A DNA stretch of 56,236 bases from an uncultured Lachnospiraceae bacterium (GTDB taxonomy: Bacteria; Bacillota; Clostridia; Lachnospirales; Lachnospiraceae). A program made the position numbers and the translations under genes. Below are positions 9,103-17,743 of this stretch, piece after piece (the stretch's first letter is position 1; the number at the start of each line of letters is the position of its first letter). The DNA lies in the NCBI GenBank assembly GCA_947627245.1, contig CANQVH010000017.1, positions 1 through 56,236 of the forward strand, in the 5' to 3' direction. The notes under the pieces are model-generated. The model searched no databases, was not told where the DNA came from, and was given only the letters and a program-made list of their open reading frames with translations.

Positions 9103-11361
9103 TCATTTCAAAGAAAACAGATCCAGACAGCGATTCCCTTTTCCGAATATGTAGTTGTATTCCAGAATATGATAATCGTTTATTCTCTCGAAATACGGTG
9201 ATTCCTCATCGTCCAGCGTGTAGAACTCCCCGTCCTTCGTCCAGTAGCCGCCGGCCGCGAGCACCGGGATCTCCTCGCTCAGATCCAGCAGGTACTTCTG
9301 GTATCCGGTCATCGGCAGGTCAAGGCGATCCGCCAGTATGCTGTACAGATAGTTAAGGCTCGTCTTCTCGATCGTCTCCTCCTCGATATCGTAATTCGCC
9401 CACGCAACGAACGGAATCTTGTATTTCTCCATCAGCTCTTCCGGCGTAAGCTCCTCCTCATTGCCGATCAGATACTCGTAAGTATTCTCACCGAGGTTCG
9501 GCTGGTGATCGCCGAACATGATGATCACCGTCGGCTCCTTCTGTTTCGAGAAATAATTAACCAGCTTCTCGAACGCCTCATCCGACGCCTTCACCAGATT
9601 CGCGTACACCTGCGTCTTCTCCCAATCGACGCCCGGCGTTCGGATCTTGATTGAGTTGTCCAGATTTCTCGTATTCGACATCGAGTATCCGCCGTGATCC
9701 TGCACCGTGACGTTATAGCTGAACAGCGGCACGCCCGCCCTCGCGTTATTCTTCTCATACTCCAGCACGATACGGTTCACAAGCTCCTCGTCCGAAATAA
9801 AATTCCGGATATATTTCGGAGATGTGAAATTGACCCGCGCATAATATTTATCGAATCCGATCTGCGGATAGACGATATTCCTGCGATAATTCGTCCCGCG
9901 GTACGGATGGATGGCAAGCGTATAATAGCCCTCCGACTTGAGCTCCGACGCCAGAGACGGCATCGCTCCGCGCACAAACAGGTGGAAGCCGACCGAAGAC
10001 GGCGGCAGGAAGCCCATCGTATTTCCGGTCAGGAATTCATACTCTGAGTTCGGCGTGTTCGCCCCGAAAATCGAAGCGTAAGCCGTGCCCTTGATCGTAT
10101 TCTCGGTGAGACTGCGCAAAAACGGCATGTAATCCTCGGAGAACTCAAGCCCCTTGCCGATGTCAGAATAATCGGCAAGCGATTCGTTCATGAGCACAAT
10201 GATATTCGGCATCTCGGACTGTGCCTTCGCCGATGCGCCTGCGCTCTCCGACTCCTTTTCCGTGTCGTCCTTACCGTCGGAACCGTCTTCCTTATCCTCA
10301 GAGTCGATATACGGCGCCGCGATCTCCTGCACCTTCTCCAGCGAATACCCCTCCGGCTTATCCGCCGCCAGATAAAAGCAGGTACACAGCGTCGTGAAGA
10401 TCATGTCAAATTGCTTGTAGCGGAGCTGGTGCGTGTATCCCTCCGAACGGATATCGTGATCCTGCAGGAACGACGTCTTGCAGCAAATGTGGTAAAAGGT
10501 CCCCGCGCATACGATCCAGATCGCGAGAAGCGAGACGCGCTGCTTCCAATAAAACAGCTTGAAGCCCCGCAGCTTCAGACTGACTACGCAGATCGTAAAG
10601 GTCAGGAACGCCTCCATAAATATGTACCAGTCGATCGTGTATTGATAGCCGTTCGACACCGTCAGCGCCGTCCCGATGGAGAAAATATCCCCACCCGAGA
10701 TCGCCATGCCGCGGAACTCGATGACAAAGCAGTTGAAGATCCCGAGCAGCCCGATCGGCACCGCCAGCAAGATCGCCGAGGCGCGGATGCTCCCCGTAAC
10801 GACAAGGAAAATGAGCAGCATCCCGAACAGGAACCAGAACGTGAAAAACAGCGCGATCTTGTTCAGCTCGAAAAATTTGATCTTAAACTTCGTTGCGTTC
10901 AGATAGAGAAGCGAGAAGTAGACCGCAAACGGCGCGAGCGCGCACCACGTCCAGCCCAGCCTTCGGTTCATGCGCTCAGACAGGCGGTTGGGGACAAGGC
11001 ACAGCGTGATCAGCGCGGTCGAAGCCACGATCATGAACCATGTCCTCAGGCTGGTGAACAATGTCACCAGATCGTTCTCCCCGTAATAGGAAGGATGCGC
11101 ACAGTACCAAAGCAGCATAGCCGCGTAGCCGACCGCGCCGATCCCTCTCCCGGCGATCCGAAGAACCCTTACGGCCTTATCCTTAAATCTTCCCAGCGTC
11201 TCCGTGCCCTGATTTGCACTGTCATTCCCTGCTTGCGAAAGCGCTTCATTACGCTTCATTGTGTTTTGCTTTTCTGTCTTTTGATTTTTTGTACTTTGAT
11301 TTTTCGTATTTTGATTCTTTTTCTTTTCCGGTGTGTTCTTCCGGTTCTTTATTTCCGGCAT
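9103..11361 (-). CDS. LTA synthase family phosphoglycerol transferase (membrane sulfatase fold)
   Basis: The 752-residue protein has a Lys/Asn/Gln/Thr-rich N-terminus built of short KNQ-type repeats (residues 8-45), several membrane segments (about 75-290) and an extracellular sulfatase-like domain from about 385. IIVLMNESLADYSDIG carries the first metal-binding Glu, GANTPNSEYEFLTG holds the nucleophile-type Thr, and GDHQPNLGENTYE near 635 provides further metal ligands. Family members polymerise or transfer glycerol phosphate from phosphatidylglycerol to cell-surface glycolipids. The start codon lies inside the end of the upstream dehydrogenase gene (13-bp overlap). Whether it makes LTA itself or modifies another glycan cannot be told. 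Confidence 0.88.
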   Translation of the reverse strand: MPEIKNRKNTPEKKKNQNTKNQSTKNQKTEKQNTMKRNEALSQAGNDSANQGTETLGRFKDKAVRVLRIAGRGIGAVGYAAMLLWYCAHPSYYGENDLVTLFTSLRTWFMIVASTALITLCLVPNRLSERMNRRLGWTWCALAPFAVYFSLLYLNATKFKIKFFELNKIALFFTFWFLFGMLLIFLVVTGSIRASAILLAVPIGLLGIFNCFVIEFRGMAISGGDIFSIGTALTVSNGYQYTIDWYIFMEAFLTFTICVVSLKLRGFKLFYWKQRVSLLAIWIVCAGTFYHICCKTSFLQDHDIRSEGYTHQLRYKQFDMIFTTLCTCFYLAADKPEGYSLEKVQEIAAPYIDSEDKEDGSDGKDDTEKESESAGASAKAQSEMPNIIVLMNESLADYSDIGKGLEFSEDYMPFLRSLTENTIKGTAYASIFGANTPNSEYEFLTGNTMGFLPPSSVGFHLFVRGAMPSLASELKSEGYYTLAIHPYRGTNYRRNIVYPQIGFDKYYARVNFTSPKYIRNFISDEELVNRIVLEYEKNNARAGVPLFSYNVTVQDHGGYSMSNTRNLDNSIKIRTPGVDWEKTQVYANLVKASDEAFEKLVNYFSKQKEPTVIIMFGDHQPNLGENTYEYLIGNEEELTPEELMEKYKIPFVAWANYDIEEETIEKTSLNYLYSILADRLDLPMTGYQKYLLDLSEEIPVLAAGGYWTKDGEFYTLDDEESPYFERINDYHILEYNYIFGKGNRCLDLFSLK

Positions 11362-12308
11362 ACGTTTCTCTCTTTTCCATTCATAAAATCATTCAAATTC
11401 AGCCAGACCTCGTCAAGCAGACGTGTCCGCGCCTCCACAGCCGCCCACGCGATGTGCGGCGTGATGAGGAGCCGGTCGCTGTCCGAGAGCTTCCGAAGCG
11501 GGCAATCCTTATCCATCGGCTCTTTTTCCAGCACGTCAAGTCCCGCCGCCGCAATCTTCTCCTTGCGCAGCGCCTTGCTCAAACCCTCCTCGTCCACGAT
11601 CGGCCCGCGCGCCACATTGAGGAAGATCGCGCTCTCCTTCATCCTGCAGAAAGCGTCGTAGTCCATCATATGACGGGTCTTCTCGGTCAGCGGCGTATGC
11701 ACCGACACGATATCGGAGGACTCCAGCAGCGTATCAAACTCCACCTGCTCATAATCCGCGTTCGCATTTTTCCCGGACGGCGAACAGTAGATCACCCGGC
11801 AGCCGAAGACCTGCGCGATCTGCGCAACCCTCTTCCCGATCGCCCCGAGTCCGATGATGCCCCACGTCTTTCCCGCAAGCTCCGTGAACCGACGGTCCAT
11901 ATGGCAGAACGACTTGCTGTGACAATAGTCCCCGGACTTCACATAATCGTCGTAATAGCGAAGATGCTCCAGCAGGTAAAGCGCCATCGCGAACGTGTGC
12001 TGCGCCACGACGTCTGTCGAATACCCAGCCACGTTCGTAACCGTGATGCCGCGCTTTTCCATATAGTCAAAGTCAATGTTGTTCGTGCCGGTCGCCGTCA
12101 CGCCGACATACTTCAAAAACTGCGCGCCGCCGAGCGTTTTTTCGTTCATCGGCAGCTTATTGACAAACACGGCGTCCGCCTGCGCTACGCGCTCCGGGAT
12201 CAGCTCCTCGGGCGTCTCTCCGTGTACCGTGACCTCGCCGAGCTCAAAAAAACGGTCGAAGCGCATGTCCTCGCCCAGATTATCCGCTTCCAGAAATACG
12301 ATATTCAT
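11349..12308 (-). CDS. D-2-hydroxyacid dehydrogenase (NAD-binding)
   Basis: This 319-residue protein is of the D-isomer-specific 2-hydroxyacid dehydrogenase family (glycerate/hydroxypyruvate/lactate type). It shows TATGTNNIDF near residue 72, the NAD-binding GLGAIGKRVA near 147, the catalytic Arg in NVARGPIVDEEGL near 230, the Glu near 260 and the catalytic His in ITPHIAW near 282. The ATG has AGGAGA at 7 bp. It overlaps the start of the LTA-synthase-like gene, so the two are translationally linked although their chemistry is unrelated. The exact substrate is not determined by the sequence. Confidence 0.9.
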   Translation of the reverse strand: MNIVFLEADNLGEDMRFDRFFELGEVTVHGETPEELIPERVAQADAVFVNKLPMNEKTLGGAQFLKYVGVTATGTNNIDFDYMEKRGITVTNVAGYSTDVVAQHTFAMALYLLEHLRYYDDYVKSGDYCHSKSFCHMDRRFTELAGKTWGIIGLGAIGKRVAQIAQVFGCRVIYCSPSGKNANADYEQVEFDTLLESSDIVSVHTPLTEKTRHMMDYDAFCRMKESAIFLNVARGPIVDEEGLSKALRKEKIAAAGLDVLEKEPMDKDCPLRKLSDSDRLLITPHIAWAAVEARTRLLDEVWLNLNDFMNGKERNVCRK

Positions 12309-12334
12309 CCGTCGTCTCCTTTATTACAGCATAA

Positions 12335-12371
12335 GGATGCCGCAGGCAGAGTCTCTCCGCCTACAGCATCC
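12335..12371 (-). terminator. inverted repeat after pgi, weak terminator candidate
   Basis: GGATGC (12335-12340) and GCATCC (12366-12371) close a hairpin with an inner GCAGGC/GCCTAC and GAG/CTC stem, 26 bp downstream of the pgi stop. On the minus strand only TTATGCTG follows, so the U-tract is poor. It could attenuate rather than end transcription into the dehydrogenase gene. Confidence 0.35.
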
Positions 12372-12396
12372 CACACGTTTTGTCATCCTTCTGACC

Positions 12397-13746
12397 TTAC
12401 AGTCTTTTCAAAAGCTCTTCTCTCTCTTTCTCGTAGCCGGGCTTGCCAAGGAGCGCAAACATATTTTTCTTGTAGCTCTCCACACCCGGCTGGTTGAACG
12501 GGTTCACGCCCAGTACATATCCGCTCACACCGCACGCGAACTCGAAGAAGTAGAACAGTTCGCCTAGGAAGAACTCGTCCTGCTTCGGAATGTTCACGAT
12601 CAGGTTCGGAACATTGCCGTCCGTGTGCGCGAGGATTGTCCCGTTCATCGCGCTCTTATTCACAAAATCCACGGTCTTGCCCGCCAGATAATTCAGTCCG
12701 TCGAGATCCACCGGCTCCTCGCCGATCACAAGCTCGCATCTGGATTCCTCTACATTCATCACTGTCTCGAAGAGTGTACGGCTGCCGTCCTGGATAAACT
12801 GACCCATAGAATGGAGATCTGTCGTGAGATCTACCGACGCAGGGAAGATTCCCTTCTGGTCTTTTCCTTCACTCTCGCCGTAAAGCTGCTTCCACCACTC
12901 GGAAACATAGTGCAGGCTCGGCTCATAATTCGCCAGCACCTCGATGGCCTTTCCTTTTCTCAGCAGGATATTGCGGATCGCCGCATACTGAAGGGCGTCG
13001 TTCTCTTCAAAGTCCGCCTCCAGCGCGCGCTTTCTTCCGGAAGCCGCGCCCTCCATCAGCCGGTCGATGTCCGCTCCGCTGGCCACGATCGGGAGAAGTC
13101 CCACCGCCGTCAGCACGGAAAAACGTCCTCCGACGTCGTCCGGAACCACAAACGTCTCGTAGCCCTCGGCCGTCGCCAGACTCTTGAGTGCTCCTCTTGC
13201 CTTGTCCGTCGTCGCGTAGATGCGCTTCGCCGCCTCAGCCTTGCCGTACTTCTTCTCCAGCATCGCCTTGAAGATGCGGAACGCGATCGCCGGCTCCGTC
13301 GTCGTGCCGGACTTTGAGATCACGTTCACGGAGAAATCCCTGTCCCCGATCACCTCAATCAAATGCTGAATGTACGTGCTGCTGATGCTGTTGCCGACAA
13401 AATAGATCTCCGGCGTCTTGCGGATCTCCTTCGACACCGTATTGTAAAAGCTGTGGCGCAGGAATTCGACCGCGGCTCTCGCTCCCAGATACGAACCGCC
13501 GATGCCGATCACAAGCAGCACCTCGCTGTCGCTCTTGATCTTCTCCGCCGCCTTCTTGATCCGGGCGAACTCCTCCTTGTCATACTCGACCGGAAGATCG
13601 ATCCATCCGAGGAAATCATTGCCGGCCCCTGTCCTCGACACCAGCAGCTCCTTCGCGTCCGCGACGATCCTCTTCATCGACGCCACTTCATTCTCCGAGA
13701 CGAAGCAGGCCGCCTTTGAATAGTCAAACGTCACCTTATTTCCCAT
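12397..13746 (-). CDS. pgi: glucose-6-phosphate isomerase
   Basis: A 449-residue glycolytic enzyme of the short bacterial type that interconverts glucose-6-P and fructose-6-[19 protein letters not shown] near residue 76, [15 protein letters not shown] near 140 (sugar-phosphate site) and the C-terminal [14 protein letters not shown] block are all present. I chose the ATG of MGNKVTF, which has AAGGAG about 10 bp upstream. A well-formed promoter lies just ahead. Its downstream neighbour is the hydroxyacid dehydrogenase, separated by a hairpin. Confidence 0.96.
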   Translation of the reverse strand: MGNKVTFDYSKAACFVSENEVASMKRIVADAKELLVSRTGAGNDFLGWIDLPVEYDKEEFARIKKAAEKIKSDSEVLLVIGIGGSYLGARAAVEFLRHSFYNTVSKEIRKTPEIYFVGNSISSTYIQHLIEVIGDRDFSVNVISKSGTTTEPAIAFRIFKAMLEKKYGKAEAAKRIYATTDKARGALKSLATAEGYETFVVPDDVGGRFSVLTAVGLLPIVASGADIDRLMEGAASGRKRALEADFEENDALQYAAIRNILLRKGKAIEVLANYEPSLHYVSEWWKQLYGESEGKDQKGIFPASVDLTTDLHSMGQFIQDGSRTLFETVMNVEESRCELVIGEEPVDLDGLNYLAGKTVDFVNKSAMNGTILAHTDGNVPNLIVNIPKQDEFFLGELFYFFEFACGVSGYVLGVNPFNQPGVESYKKNMFALLGKPGYEKEREELLKRL

Positions 13747-13781
13747 ACCACAACATCTCCTTTGCGTAATTTTCCGCATCT

Positions 13782-13810
13782 ATTCTAGCAGACCTTTTCG
13801 CTATGTGCAA
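13782..13810 (-). promoter_or_regulatory. promoter of pgi
   Basis: On the minus strand TTGCAC (13805-13810), a 17-bp spacer and TAGAAT (13782-13787) form a good housekeeping promoter, with a TGC extended -10. It is about 36 bp before the pgi start codon. Confidence 0.65.
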
Positions 13811-13881
13811 GACTTTTCCGCAAAGTCAGCGCAATTTGAAAGTCCGCGGATTCCTCCGCCCTGCAAGCCCGTAAGCCCTGC

Positions 13882-13955
13882 AAAAAAACAGTCGTTTCAT
13901 CGTTGGTAACTCCGGCGTTCCGCCTCGCGGATGACCCGCCGCCGGAGCGGGTTAC
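13882..13955 (-). terminator. GC-rich inverted repeat overlapping the stop of the 13952 gene
   Basis: GTAAC-TCCGGCG (13906-13917) pairs with CGCCGGAG and GTTAC (13940-13955), and a run of seven T follows on the minus strand at 13882-13888. The T-run is some 18 bp from the stem, so this is an imperfect but plausible terminator for the membrane-protein gene. Confidence 0.4.
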
Positions 13956-14755
13956 GAGAGGAACTCTTTGAGCACCTCCCTCAAAATACGTTCTTGCTCC
14001 GCCGGATCCATGCGCCGCAGAATCTCGGCGTTTCGCTCCCGCTCGACCGACGCCGCGGTCTCCTGCATTCCGGCTTTCACCCGCGCAAGATTTTCCTTCA
14101 GATCATTCTTCTCCCTCTGCGCCCGGGTCTGCGTCGCGGCGCTCTCCTTTACCACCTTGCGCTTCGCCTTGCGTCTGCTGTCAACAGAGACAATCGGTGC
14201 GGATTCCTCCGCCGCATAGATCTGCGCCGCGGTATCCTCGCTGTAATCGCGAACCGCTCCGCTGTTCTCCAGATAATCGGCCAACTGGATCTCGAGAAAC
14301 CTGCGCCGGTATCCCGTATCCGCAACAGCATAGGAAGTGGCTACCAGCGCGACGGCAAGAAGCCCCATCCAGAAATAGGAATTTCCGTTCACGACCGCGC
14401 CCCCGCCGCGTATCAAATATACGCTCCCGGCGAAAGCGCACAGCACACAGACCGACAAAAGATCGAGGCCAAGCCGTTTCCAGCGATGCAGTCCCATCCC
14501 CCAGAACCGATATTCCATCAGATTCTTCCGGATGAGGGCCTGTACATCTCCGACCTTCTCATTCAGATGCCTGCAATATTGAAACCTCTGCCGCAGTTGC
14601 TGCAAAAACTTCCCGTCGGGCTCTCCCGTGTTTCTCGTGTCTCTTATCAGTCTGTCGTATATTTGTTTCAGGATCATCTGACTGGCGACCGCAGCTACGC
14701 AGGCCGCCGAAAGTAGATAGAGCAGCAGATGCCGCTCCATGATGAACTGTACCAT
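13952..14755 (-). CDS. membrane protein of unknown function with coiled-coil C-terminus
   Basis: This 267-residue protein starts with a hydrophobic segment (residues 7-25) and has two more hydrophobic stretches near 100-145, including YFWMGLLAVALVATSYAVA. It ends in a highly charged, probably helical tail rich in Arg, Glu and Lys. The start is set by GGGGGAG six bases before the ATG of MVQFIMERH. It is monocistronic, with its own inverted repeat at the 3' end. I do not recognise a family; the architecture suggests a membrane-anchored scaffold or division-associated protein, but that is only a guess. Confidence 0.7.
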   Translation of the reverse strand: MVQFIMERHLLLYLLSAACVAAVASQMILKQIYDRLIRDTRNTGEPDGKFLQQLRQRFQYCRHLNEKVGDVQALIRKNLMEYRFWGMGLHRWKRLGLDLLSVCVLCAFAGSVYLIRGGGAVVNGNSYFWMGLLAVALVATSYAVADTGYRRRFLEIQLADYLENSGAVRDYSEDTAAQIYAAEESAPIVSVDSRRKAKRKVVKESAATQTRAQREKNDLKENLARVKAGMQETAASVERERNAEILRRMDPAEQERILREVLKEFLS

Positions 14756-14967
14756 GATAGACTCCCCCTTCCTGAAAGTGCCAGAGCGCTGCAGTCGCTC
14801 AAGTATCGCCATTATAGCCGCATTTTCGGGGTTTGCAAAGAAAAATCGTTCGACAAATTCATATGCCGAACGACCTTATCCGAGCCGCCAAAAAGCTCTC
14901 CGGGGAAGTCAGATTTTTTCTCAGGCTAAGAGATTTTCTGACATGAAATCCGATATGAAGTTCTTTT

Positions 14968-15456
14968 TCAAATATGTGAATCCCTTTCTTCCTCGTTCTC
15001 CTGAGGCTCCTCCTCCAGCTTCGCCTGTTTCTTCCTGAACAAATCTGCAGAAAATTGCAGAACTGCAAAGCATACGGTAAATGTGATCACCGCGTATACT
15101 ACACCTGAGGCAAGAGAACCCGCGATCTTGTCCGGAAAGCGTTTCACCGTAAAAACGAACCCCAGTATCCCTGTAATAAGGGCAGCCGTCAACGAAACGG
15201 CGAGATTGGATGAAGTATTCGGTTTCAGGCGACGATCCCAGATCCCATGCCTGAGACATCCCACGGCTATGTACAATGCAAGCGCTGCAAAGACAATACA
15301 CTCACCCGCAAGATTCCTGAAATCGTAATCAAAAAAGATCCTCTGTACGACCAAGGCCGCCGCCAACCCCCAAAAGGCCAGCCAGCATCCATTGTGCTCA
15401 ATCTGCAGCAGCGTCTGTTCCTGTCGCTCGTCCAGATTGTTCTTGCTTTTCTTCAT
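14968..15456 (-). CDS. small integral membrane protein, likely DUF6773-like
   Basis: The 162-residue protein has four predicted membrane segments (GCWLAFWGLAAALVVQRIFF near 22, a second near 50-65, LAVSLTAALITGILGFVF near 82, VYAVITFTVCFAVLQF near 116) and a charged cytoplasmic tail. The opening LDERQEQTLLQIEHNG resembles small membrane proteins encoded beside HTH regulators in Clostridia; assignment to DUF6773 is from memory and unverified. The ATG used has GGGAGG nine bases upstream and lies 59 bp inside the preceding HTH gene, so translation is coupled. It may respond to membrane stress, but no function is shown. Confidence 0.75.
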   Translation of the reverse strand: MKKSKNNLDERQEQTLLQIEHNGCWLAFWGLAAALVVQRIFFDYDFRNLAGECIVFAALALYIAVGCLRHGIWDRRLKPNTSSNLAVSLTAALITGILGFVFTVKRFPDKIAGSLASGVVYAVITFTVCFAVLQFSADLFRKKQAKLEEEPQENEEERDSHI

Positions 15457-15655
15457 TTCCGTCATCCTCCCAGAATAGATCATTCAACGTAGTGTCCAAC
15501 GCCTTGCAGATCGCGATACAGAGCTTGAGCGAAGGATTAAAGTCGCCGGCTTCGATCAATCCTATCGTCTGTCTGGTAACGCCTACTTTCTCGGCAAGCT
15601 TTGTTTGAGAGATTTCCAATTCGATACGCCTGAATTTCAGTTTCAGATTTCTCAT
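15398..15655 (-). CDS. XRE/Cro-type HTH regulator
   Basis: This 85-residue protein is almost entirely a Cro/C1-type helix-turn-helix. The sequence RRIELEISQTKLAEKVGVTR (residues 9-28) and QTIGLIEAGDFNPS form the HTH, followed by LKLCIAICKALDTTLNDLFW. This is the short YgzD-like form that usually represses its own operon with a small membrane protein. Its 3' end overlaps the downstream membrane-protein gene by 59 bp. The ATG has AGGAGG at 7 bp. Confidence 0.9.
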   Translation of the reverse strand: MRNLKLKFRRIELEISQTKLAEKVGVTRQTIGLIEAGDFNPSLKLCIAICKALDTTLNDLFWEDDGNEEKQEQSGRATGTDAAAD

Positions 15656-15746
15656 TGTCCACCTCCTGTTGATTATGATACACCTTAACGGGAGAAATGT
15701 AAAGTATATATTGCATTTATTTTATATAGATTGCATTTTGCCAGCA

Positions 15747-16889
15747 TCATGCAATAAAACGATATTTTCCTTTTCCGGCGCCTGTGATTCGCTCTGTAAG
15801 CGCAAGCTCATACATCCTGCCGATTAAAACCGTCGCCGGTCGCTGCGTAATTCCCAGCACTTCCATAACATCTCCGCGGCCAAAAATCTTTTCCCTTCCA
15901 AATTCATCGTACAGTGTGATTATGTTCGTCTTCGTTCTTGACGACACAGATTTTGTTTCGAGAATTTTCAAAAGGCTGTTTCCTTTAATGGGCTGTTTAA
16001 TGGGCTGTTTAATGGGCTGTTTCTTGTTTGAATATACGGAATCCTTCCATGCAATATGAAGATACCTGTTTTTCAGCTCATGTTTCTCTCCCATCAGCAG
16101 GTTCCGAAGAAACTGTTCAAGATACGATAAATCTTCATGTATCCCTGCACCGAGATTGGAATAATTTGCCCTGACAAGCGCATTGCGAAAATACCACGCA
16201 TTTTTCGCAAATACATCATTTGTTGCATGAAAACCCAATGATCGGATATATTTGATGAAAAACACAGCGGTCGTGCGGGTATTACCTTCTCCAAAAATAT
16301 GGATCTGCCAAAGTCCCGATAGAAATCGGGCAAGATGCGTCACGATCTCGCTCATTGACAAATTCGCATAACTGAACTCCCTCTCCATCTGAAAATCATA
16401 TTCCAAAGTTTCCCGAAGCTCTGTCGCACTTCCGTACATTACAGAAGCACCGTTAAGAACCCATTCTTTTTTGGAAATATTATAATCTCGCATTCTTCCA
16501 GCATAAGCATAGACATCCTGAAACAATCTTTTATGGATGGAAATATACTGTGTAGGAGAAAACACAAACGAATTCTCCGAAAGAATTTCCGCTATTCTGA
16601 CAGAGACCTTATCCGCTTCCTCTGTCCGCTCCGGCGCATGGTGTTTATTCTCTTCATAATAGTTTTCAATGCGAAGTCTGGCTTCCTCAATACTGATATC
16701 TCCCTCGATATGATCTCTGGCAGTATTCAGAAGATATTCAGAAGGGCGCAGTTGATCCACATCCTGCAGGCCGATCGCTGTCTGCCATGCATAAACTTTG
16801 TCTGCCCTGCCCGGCTCCTCAGCCCTGAGATATTCGGCAAAAGGATCCGTATATTCATCTTCAATATGAATTTTTCTTTTATCCGCCAC
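15747..16889 (-). CDS. Fic family protein with VbhA-antitoxin-like N-terminus
   Basis: The 380-residue protein starts at GTG with AGGAGG six bases before it. Residues ~45-75 (ending NTARDHIEGDISIEEARLRI) resemble the tail of VbhA-type antitoxin domains. The Fic core spans about 95-265, with catalytic IHIFGEGNTRTTAVFF near 198, a variant of HxFxxGNxR in which the usual second Gly is Thr. The C-terminus (about 315-380) looks like a winged helix. Fic enzymes transfer AMP or related groups to target proteins. A Gln-Pro-Ile-Lys repeat links the core and the winged helix. The canonical inhibitory [S/T]xxxE[G/N] motif is not obvious; TAIGLQ occupies the expected place. No separate antitoxin gene is adjacent. 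Confidence 0.88.
   Translation of the reverse strand: MADKRKIHIEDEYTDPFAEYLRAEEPGRADKVYAWQTAIGLQDVDQLRPSEYLLNTARDHIEGDISIEEARLRIENYYEENKHHAPERTEEADKVSVRIAEILSENSFVFSPTQYISIHKRLFQDVYAYAGRMRDYNISKKEWVLNGASVMYGSATELRETLEYDFQMEREFSYANLSMSEIVTHLARFLSGLWQIHIFGEGNTRTTAVFFIKYIRSLGFHATNDVFAKNAWYFRNALVRANYSNLGAGIHEDLSYLEQFLRNLLMGEKHELKNRYLHIAWKDSVYSNKKQPIKQPIKQPIKGNSLLKILETKSVSSRTKTNIITLYDEFGREKIFGRGDVMEVLGITQRPATVLIGRMYELALTERITGAGKGKYRFIA
15984..16022 (-). repeat. 12-bp tandem repeat inside the Fic gene
   Basis: Three perfect copies of the 12-mer TTTAATGGGCTG plus TTT lie in tandem and encode repeated QPIK on the minus strand. Because the unit is a multiple of three, copy-number change would lengthen or shorten the linker without a frameshift. 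Confidence 0.95.
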
Positions 16890-16937
16890 CGGAATCCTCC
16901 TTCCTCATAGCCTCTCAGCAAACAAATTCTATCTGTT

Positions 16938-17633
16938 TTAAAGGCCAAGCATCCCTTCCACAAGACGCACGCTGTGCTCGACCGCTTTCTTCTCAAAGGT
17001 CGGGTAGTCCTCCGAAGCGCTGTCATCAGCCTTGTCGGAAATCGCGCGGATGATTACAAAAGGAATCTTGTTCAGGTACGCTGCCTGCGCGATTGCTGCG
17101 CCCTCCATCTCCGTGCAGTATCCATGAAACAGCCCGCTGATGCGCTCTTTGACAGTCTTATCCGCGACAAACTGATCTCCGCTGACGACGCGTCCGCGGA
17201 ACACCTTGATGTCGGAATTCACTTCCCGGCAAACCTTCTCCGCCCGGTCGGCAAGCTCTTTGTCCGCTTCAAAGGAGAACACGTCCATCTGCGGAATCTG
17301 CCCCGGCTCATAGCCGAAATTCACGGCGTCCATATCGTGATGTACGACGTCCGTCGAAATCACGATATCCCCGATATCAATATCCGCATTCAGCGATCCC
17401 GCGATCCCAGTGTTGATTATGGCGTCCACCTGAAATTCATCGATCAAAATCTGCGCGCAGACCGCCGCATTCACTTTGCCGACGCCGCTTCGCACCACTA
17501 CGATCTCCTGTCCGCTCAGAACGCCCTCGCAGAAATTCATACCGGCTTTTTTCACCTCGCGCCGAATGTCCATATCCTTCTTGAGCTGTTCTACCTCAAT
17601 GTCCATTGCCCCGATGATGCCTGTCTTTTTCAT
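16938..17633 (-). CDS. mtnN: 5'-methylthioadenosine/S-adenosylhomocysteine nucleosidase
   Basis: A 231-residue nucleosidase that hydrolyses MTA and SAH to adenine and the thio-sugar, detoxifying SAM by-products and feeding the methionine and LuxS routes. It opens MKKTGIIGAMDIEVEQL with the catalytic Glu near 12, has INTGIAGSLN near 76, the TEMEGAAIAQAAY substrate loop near 172 and ISDKADDSA with the catalytic Asp near 197. Length is standard. GGGAG lies about 10 bp before the ATG. It sits between the Fic gene and the solute-binding-protein gene on the same strand, probably as its own unit. Confidence 0.95.
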   Translation of the reverse strand: MKKTGIIGAMDIEVEQLKKDMDIRREVKKAGMNFCEGVLSGQEIVVVRSGVGKVNAAVCAQILIDEFQVDAIINTGIAGSLNADIDIGDIVISTDVVHHDMDAVNFGYEPGQIPQMDVFSFEADKELADRAEKVCREVNSDIKVFRGRVVSGDQFVADKTVKERISGLFHGYCTEMEGAAIAQAAYLNKIPFVIIRAISDKADDSASEDYPTFEKKAVEHSVRLVEGMLGL

Positions 17634-17743
17634 AATTTAAAATCTCCCTTCAAAGTTGTCTTGTATTTTTTCGCTCTTTCCTTTTCCGTTCATGTCGCAT
17701 TCGAATCCTGCTGCCGTCTCGTATCCTGCGCCGCGCAGCTAAC

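Noticed and set aside
10411..11661. 416-codon plus-strand frame opposite the LTA-synthase-like gene
   Set aside because: It spans two minus-strand genes and reads as Arg/Gln-rich sequence without domain features.
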